Shown: positions 59,541-64,000 of the stretch, one piece after another
Numbering within the stretch: position 1 is the stretch's first letter
How the letters are laid out: each line of letters opens with the position of its first letter
DNA from: Sphingomonas sp. SORGH_AS_0950
Lineage (GTDB): Bacteria > Pseudomonadota > Alphaproteobacteria > Sphingomonadales > Sphingomonadaceae
DNA length: 64,000 bases
Reading direction: 5' to 3'
Assembly (NCBI RefSeq): GCF_030818415.1
Contig: NZ_JAUTAE010000001.1
Location: forward strand, 1,180,501 to 1,244,500
Made by a program: the position numbers and the translations under genes
Notes under the pieces: generated by a model
Databases searched by the model: none
Seen by the model: only the letters and a program-made list of their open reading frames with translations
Told to the model about the DNA's origin: nothing

Positions 59541-60761
59541 TCATTTTTCTTGCGGAACGTCCGCCGGGTCGCTGTCGCGGTCGAGATGGGTGAGCGTTCC
59601 ATGCTCGAACAGGAAGCCCGCAATGTCGGGTTTGCCCGCCGCCTTGAGCACGGTCTGGAGGATGATGAGCAGCGGCACCGCCAGCAGCGCGCCCAGCGTC
59701 CCCCACACCCATCCCCAGAAGCTGAGCGAGACGAGGATCAGGATCGGACTGATGGTCAGGCGGTGCCCGACGATCAGCGGGGTGATCAAATTCGCCTCCA
59801 CCAGATGCATGCCGTACATGATCGCAGGGGGCGCCAGCGCGACCCAGATGTCGCTGAACGTCATCAGCCCGCCCACCGCCAGCAGCAGCGCGCCGATCAC
59901 CGGTCCGAAATAGGGGATATAGTTGAGCAGCGCGACGATACCGCCCCACATCAGCGGATAGGGCATGCCGAACAGCGACAGCGCCCCCGCCACCGCACCG
60001 CCCAGCGCCAGGTTGATGATGGTGATGGTGCCCAGATAGGCCGACACGTCGTCGACCACGTCCTGGATCACCCGCGCGGTGGCCATCGCGCCGTCGAAGC
60101 TCGTCCGCCCGCGAATCGTCTCGCGCCGCATCCGGGTCCAGCCCGACAGGACGAAGAAGACGACGAGGACGCCGAAGAGAAACTGGACGATCAGCCCCGG
60201 CGCGGAGGTCGCCGCCAGTTCCAGGATCGAGCTGGGCGGCGAGACGGCCGCCGTCTGCGCCTGGCGGATCGGGGTCGTGGCGACCTGCCGCAGCGCCTTG
60301 TTCACATAGCGTTCGAGGCTGGAATAGAGATCGAGCAGCGGCGCCAGATTGTCCTGGATCCGCCCGATCCGGCTGGGCAGCAGGCGGAAGAAGTCGGTCG
60401 CGGGCACCACGATCGCCGCCAGCGCGATATTGGCGACCACCAGGAACAGCAGGACGCACAGCAGCGCGGCGAGCGGCGACGGCACGCGACGCCGCTCCAG
60501 CCACTCCAGGATCGGCACCAGCGCGATTGCGATGACCAGCGCGGTGGTCAGCGGCAGGAAGAACTCCGCCCCTTCCTTCAGCGCGAACGGCAGCGCGAGG
60601 ATGAAGCCCGCCCCCGCCGTCAGGGTCAGCCCGGCGAGCAGCCGGTCGCGGCGCATCGCGATCCGCACCGCATCGCGCTGCCCCATGCCGACCGGCACCC
60701 CCAGGATCGAATCACCGACCGGCCGACCCGTGCCGACCCCGTCATCTTGCGCGTCACTCAT
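59541..60761 (-). CDS. AI-2E family transporter (TqsA/PerM-like)
   Basis: This 406-aa membrane protein has about seven to eight helices. Family marks are the long periplasmic region after helix 3, GTITIINLALGGAVAGALSLFGMPYPLMWGGIVALLNYIPYFGPVIG, and ISPILILVSLSFWGWVWGTLGALLAVPLLI. Members export quorum signals or act as ion/proton antiporters, and the sequence does not decide which. The protein starts with a 30-residue cytoplasmic tail. A perfect inverted repeat lies right upstream of the gene. Confidence 0.88.
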   Translation of the reverse strand: MSDAQDDGVGTGRPVGDSILGVPVGMGQRDAVRIAMRRDRLLAGLTLTAGAGFILALPFALKEGAEFFLPLTTALVIAIALVPILEWLERRRVPSPLAALLCVLLFLVVANIALAAIVVPATDFFRLLPSRIGRIQDNLAPLLDLYSSLERYVNKALRQVATTPIRQAQTAAVSPPSSILELAATSAPGLIVQFLFGVLVVFFVLSGWTRMRRETIRGRTSFDGAMATARVIQDVVDDVSAYLGTITIINLALGGAVAGALSLFGMPYPLMWGGIVALLNYIPYFGPVIGALLLAVGGLMTFSDIWVALAPPAIMYGMHLVEANLITPLIVGHRLTISPILILVSLSFWGWVWGTLGALLAVPLLIILQTVLKAAGKPDIAGFLFEHGTLTHLDRDSDPADVPQEK

Positions 60762-60770
60762 CCGGTCACG

Positions 60771-60803
60771 TTAGCGGCTTTCCCCAAGCTGAAAAGCCGC
60801 TAA
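60771..60803. terminator. 11-bp perfect inverted repeat upstream of AI-2E gene
   Basis: TTAGCGGCTTT and AAAGCCGCTAA flank an 11-base loop, ten bases before the AI-2E start on the minus strand and about 80 bases after the stop of the small gene at 60882. It may terminate that gene or be an operator or leader structure for the transporter. Confidence 0.5.
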
Positions 60804-60881
60804 CCGCGCCGTTTCATGACGTTTGTGTCATGCGACGCGCGTGGGTCCGCGCCCTGCCGCCAACGAAGGGCGGCGGCGCCG

Positions 60882-61058
60882 TCACCAGGCGCGGGGAATC
60901 CCGCCCGTCCGCTCCGCGACCGCATTCTCGATCGACTGGAGCTGGGTGCGGTTCAACACACCCGCATCCATCAGGTGCCGCATCAATTCGTCGGTCAACG
61001 CGGCCAGGAAGTGCAGCTCGGCACGCTCCGAGGCGCCATCTTCATTCAAGACTTCCAT
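60882..61058 (-). CDS. Small hypothetical protein
   Basis: The product is 58 aa, helical and acidic (MEVLNEDGASERAELHFLAA; LTDELMRHLMDAGVLNRTQL; SIENAVAERTGGIP). GGGAG abuts an ATG at 61064, while the ATG at 61058 has proper spacing and is preferred. No family is recognised; the pattern is that of small cytoplasmic regulators or adaptors, but there is no direct evidence of function. Confidence 0.6.
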   Translation of the reverse strand: MEVLNEDGASERAELHFLAALTDELMRHLMDAGVLNRTQLQSIENAVAERTGGIPRAW

Positions 61059-61176
61059 CGCCATCTCCCGATCTTCTCGTCGACGCGAACTGTGTAGCGG
61101 GCACCCCAGGGGCGCGATAGTATCTTTTGCCCACCGCTCCATTGACGTTTACGTTAGCGGAATCCATCAAGGACGG

Positions 61177-62172
61177 ATGGACCATGCCAAGCCCTCCACC
61201 CCCTCGCCCGAAGCGCTCGCCAGGGGGCTGGTCGCCCTGCTCGACGTCGAGGAGATCGACACCGATCTGTATCGCGGCGCCCGCCGACCGGGCGGCGAGG
61301 GCCGGGTCTTTGGCGGACAGGTGATCGCGCAGGCGCTCCAGGCCGCACAACGCTCGACCGAGGCCCCGCGCGCGGCGCATTCGCTCCACGCCTATTTCAT
61401 GCGCGCAGGGGACGAACGCTATCCGATCATCTACCGGGTCGAGCGGGATTTCGAGGGGCGCAGCTTCGCGACGCGGCGCGTGATCGCGATGCAGAAGGGC
61501 AAGCCGATCCTCAACCTCGCCTGCTCGTTCCAGACGCCAGAGGACGGGCTGCACCATCAGGACGCGATGCCCGATGTCCCGATGCCGGACAGTCTGGCAT
61601 CCGAACGCGATCTCCTGGCCTCGCTGGGCGACCGGGTTCCCGCACCAATCCGCGCCTTTCTCAGCCGACCGCGCCCGATCGAGCTGCGCCCGGTCGATCC
61701 GCGCCAGTTGCTCCAGCCCGAACCGCGCGAGCCGACCCAGGCGATCTGGTTCCGGCTGGTGGCGCCGATCGGCGACGACCCGACGCTGCACCGGGCGGTG
61801 CTGGCCTATGCCAGCGACTTCGCGCTGCTCGGCACCTCGACGCTGCCGCACGGGGTGAACTGGCTGATCGACAATATGCAGACCGCCAGCCTGGACCACG
61901 CGCTGTGGCTGCACGAGCCGTTCCGTGCCGACCAGTGGCTGCTCTACACCACCGACAGCCCCTGGGCGGGCCATGCGCGCGGATTCAACCGGGGGCGCAT
62001 CTTTACCGCCCGAGGGCCGACTGGTCGCCAGCGTCGCGCAGGAGGGACTGATCCGGTTGCGCGACTAAAGGCCCGCCGGACATACCCGATCTTTGGAAAC
62101 GCCGTTGCCCCTGCCCCACCTGCCCCGCGAAACGGCAAGAAGGGCGATGACCGGCGACACTTTTTCTTCTAA
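61177..62172 (+). CDS. tesB: Acyl-CoA thioesterase II, 3' end frameshifted
   Basis: TesB hydrolyses medium- and long-chain acyl-CoA. The double-hotdog body is intact: YRGARRPGGEGRVFGGQVIAQAL, HAYFMRAGD, YASDFALLGTSTLPHG with the catalytic Asp region, and SLDHALWLHEPFRADQWLLY. After GHARGFNRGRIFTA the frame goes wrong: one extra C in the CCC run at 62009-62011 replaces the expected EGRLVASVAQEGLIRLRD (stop at 62068 in another frame) with unrelated basic sequence up to 62172. This is either a sequencing error or a recent indel. Since only about 20 terminal residues change, activity may be impaired rather than lost. Confidence 0.85.
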   Translation: MDHAKPSTPSPEALARGLVALLDVEEIDTDLYRGARRPGGEGRVFGGQVIAQALQAAQRSTEAPRAAHSLHAYFMRAGDERYPIIYRVERDFEGRSFATRRVIAMQKGKPILNLACSFQTPEDGLHHQDAMPDVPMPDSLASERDLLASLGDRVPAPIRAFLSRPRPIELRPVDPRQLLQPEPREPTQAIWFRLVAPIGDDPTLHRAVLAYASDFALLGTSTLPHGVNWLIDNMQTASLDHALWLHEPFRADQWLLYTTDSPWAGHARGFNRGRIFTARGPTGRQRRAGGTDPVARLKARRTYPIFGNAVAPAPPAPRNGKKGDDRRHFFF

Positions 62173-62219
62173 TCGGCCATTACACGACCCCGTTACACGA
62201 CCATGAGGAACTCGACGCG

Positions 62220-63461
62220 ATGACCGCGATGCCCGTCGGCGAAGGGCTGAATACCGAACGCTATCGCCAGAAGCGCGACGCCATCCTGGCGGCGGCGGCG
62301 CAGGCGATCAACGAACAGTCGGCCAAGGGCATGACCTTCGCCGATGTCGCGCGCCGGGTCGGGCTGAACACCACCAGCGTCACCTATTATTTCCGCCGCA
62401 AGGAGGAACTGGCCGCCGCCGCGTTCGAGAACACGCTCGAGCGGCTGCTGGAGATGCTGGCGACCGCCGCCGAGGAGCCGACGCCGCAGGCGCGGGTCGC
62501 ACGCTATGTCTCGATCAACATGGCCCGGCTGGCGCGGATCGAGCGGGGCGAGGAAACGCCCTTCGCCGTGCTGTCGGACCTGCGCGCGATGGAGGAGCCC
62601 ATTCGCGGCCGGTTGATGGCCGGGTGGCAGAAGGTCTTCCGCGCCACGCGCAGCCTGTGGGGCGCGCCCGCCAGCCGCGCGCATACCGACCTGTACGGTG
62701 CGCGGGCGCATGTCCTGCTCGAAAACACCTTCTGGCTGCCCGTATGGCTGGGCCGGTACGAACCCGACCAATATGACCGGGTGGAGGCGCGGCTGCTCGA
62801 CGTGCTGACCCACGGCGTCGCGGCACGGGGATCGGCCTGGCGCCCCACCCTGCTCGACCTGGAACAGCACCGGGCCAGCGCGTCGGAGCCGGGGCGCGAA
62901 GCGTTCCTGCTGGCGGCGACGCGCCTGATCAACCAGCTCGGCTATCGCGGCGCCAGCGTGCAGCGGATCGCGTCCGAGCTGAACGTAACCAAGGGCAGCT
63001 TCTACCACCATCTCGACGCCAAGGACGATCTGGTCGCCGCCTGTTATCGCCGCAGCTTCGACACGATCACCGGCGCGCAGCAACTGGCCGATGCGGCGGG
63101 GGGCAGCCACTGGCACCGGCTGTCGAGCGCGATCGCCACGCTGCTCGACATCCAGTTCGCCGAGCGCGGGCCGCTGCTGCGCACCTCGGCGCTGTCCAGC
63201 CTGGCGGGGGACGAGCGCGCCGCGATGGTCGAACGGTCCAACCGGATCGCCCGCCGCTATGCGGGGACGATCATGGACGGGGTGGCCGAGGGCTCGATGC
63301 GCCCGGTCGATGCGCTGATCGCCGCACAAGCGTTGATGGCGCTCCAGAATGCCGCCTTCGACATGCGCAAATGGGCCAGCACCATGGAGCGGCCGCATGC
63401 GATCGCGCTCTATGCCTCGACCATCCTCTACGGCCTGTTCGACGACCGGCTGCTGGACTGA
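62220..63461 (+). CDS. Tandem double TetR-family regulator
   Basis: This 413-aa protein is built from two complete TetR units in one chain. Unit 1 has its helix-turn-helix at about residues 38-68 (TFADVARRVGLNTTSVTYYF) and a ligand domain to about 205. Unit 2 has its helix-turn-helix at about 247-280 (SVQRIASELNVTKGSFYHHL) and a second ligand domain to the end. A single chain could therefore mimic the usual dimer. The two HTHs differ, so an asymmetric operator is expected. It follows tesB closely, and lipid or acyl-CoA control is a guess from position. Confidence 0.88.
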   Translation: MTAMPVGEGLNTERYRQKRDAILAAAAQAINEQSAKGMTFADVARRVGLNTTSVTYYFRRKEELAAAAFENTLERLLEMLATAAEEPTPQARVARYVSINMARLARIERGEETPFAVLSDLRAMEEPIRGRLMAGWQKVFRATRSLWGAPASRAHTDLYGARAHVLLENTFWLPVWLGRYEPDQYDRVEARLLDVLTHGVAARGSAWRPTLLDLEQHRASASEPGREAFLLAATRLINQLGYRGASVQRIASELNVTKGSFYHHLDAKDDLVAACYRRSFDTITGAQQLADAAGGSHWHRLSSAIATLLDIQFAERGPLLRTSALSSLAGDERAAMVERSNRIARRYAGTIMDGVAEGSMRPVDALIAAQALMALQNAAFDMRKWASTMERPHAIALYASTILYGLFDDRLLD

Positions 63462-63590
63462 CGCCCCGCCCTCTCCGCACATTTTGCGACAATATGCCGG
63501 GCGGCGCGACATGATCCGGTGACAGGACGGTGCGACAAGGGGGCATGACCGGAGGGAATGGCCCTTCCGTCCAGAAGGAATGCTCCCGCC

Positions 63591-64000
63591 ATGCGAAAGA
63601 CCCTGATCGGCCTTTCCTTCGCCGCGCTGCTCGGCAGCACCGCCGCCTATGCCCAAGGCGACATGCCCCCTCCCCCGCCCGGCGGCATGATGGGCGCGCG
63701 CCCCGACGCGAACGGCAATATCACCCGCGCCGCCGCCATCGCCGACGCCGACCGGCGCTTCGCCGACATGGATGCCGATCATGACGGCACGGTCACGCCC
63801 GAGGAAATGCAGGCCTATCACGCCCGGCGTCGCGCCGAATGGCAGCAGCGCCGCGCCGAAGGGCCCCGCCCCCATGGTGAGCGCCCCGAGGGCGAGCGTC
63901 CCGGTCGGCCCGCACCGGGACCGATCACCGCCGATGCGTTCCGGGCGCGCGCGCTCGCCATGTTCGACCGGCTGGACACCAATCACGACGGCAGGATCGA
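63591..64000 (+). CDS. Secreted EF-hand protein (cut by window end)
   Basis: The first 136 codons are present. A signal peptide (MRKTLIGLSFAALLGSTAAYAQ) is followed by a Pro/Gly stretch and two calcium loops: DMDADHDGTVTPEE and DTNHDGRI at the right edge. Between them is a basic, Pro-rich linker (RRAEGPRPHGERPEGERPG). Small periplasmic EF-hand proteins like this are frequent in sphingomonads; they probably bind Ca2+ but have no assigned role. The last part lies outside the window. Confidence 0.82.
   Translation, partial: MRKTLIGLSFAALLGSTAAYAQGDMPPPPPGGMMGARPDANGNITRAAAIADADRRFADMDADHDGTVTPEEMQAYHARRRAEWQQRRAEGPRPHGERPEGERPGRPAPGPITADAFRARALAMFDRLDTNHDGRI

Overview
The window is a 64 kb stretch of a high-G+C alphaproteobacterial chromosome, most probably Sphingomonas or a close relative in the Sphingomonadaceae. 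The evidence is the order of the gene blocks (trpGDC-moaC-moeA-lexA-comEC-gltX-gltA; a nuo operon followed by birA-coaX-RNase J-DUF1467; zapA-6S RNA-5-FTHF cyclo-ligase), the GTTC-N7-GTTC type of LexA operator, and sphingomonad-like intergenic repeats. No prophage, transposase, integron or CRISPR array is visible. Apart from one small toxin-antitoxin module the content looks like core genome.

Layout. 1-5.6 kb: the start of an S9 peptidase, small secreted proteins (one CHAP amidase-like), anmK (muropeptide recycling) divergent from rimO, and a MAPEG protein. 5.9-13.2 kb: a penicillin-binding-type serine hydrolase coupled to an M17 aminopeptidase, tpiA, then ppiD overlapping trpE. 13.5-23.9 kb: a small secreted protein, a tightly overlapped trpG-trpD-trpC-moaC run, moeA, lexA with a triple GTTC operator, comEC, gltX and gltA. 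24.1-30.5 kb: the least conventional block, with a sensor-kinase-like protein and an HPt-like protein that both lack the phospho-accepting histidine, a DUF2336 protein, a nucleotidyltransferase-like/membrane fusion with no catalytic CDP-alcohol motif, and a large coiled-coil membrane protein reminiscent of TipN polarity factors.

30.6-49.2 kb is one long leftward run: the 14 subunits of respiratory complex I (nuoA to nuoN), with an NTF2-like gene inserted between nuoD and nuoE, then birA, coaX, RNase J and a DUF1467 protein. 49.4-57.4 kb, mostly leftward: inositol monophosphatase, EF-P, an M23 peptidase, ThiE, and a lower-glycolysis set (class I aldolase, pgk, gap) interrupted by a PemK/MazF-RHH toxin-antitoxin pair, a TlpA-like thioredoxin and a MOSC protein. 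57.5-64 kb: a ZapA cell-division unit, a probable 6S RNA, 5-FTHF cyclo-ligase, two tRNA-Asp genes, an AI-2E-type permease, a tesB thioesterase with a 3' frameshift, a tandem double-TetR regulator, and the start of an EF-hand protein.

Two families of structured repeats stand out. A 217-bp nested palindrome occurs twice in opposite orientation (2358-2574 and 13227-13443). Paired REP-like arms built on CCTTCGACTTCGCTCAGG occur four times. Five of these six elements lie in gaps between convergent genes, which suggests they act as bidirectional terminators.
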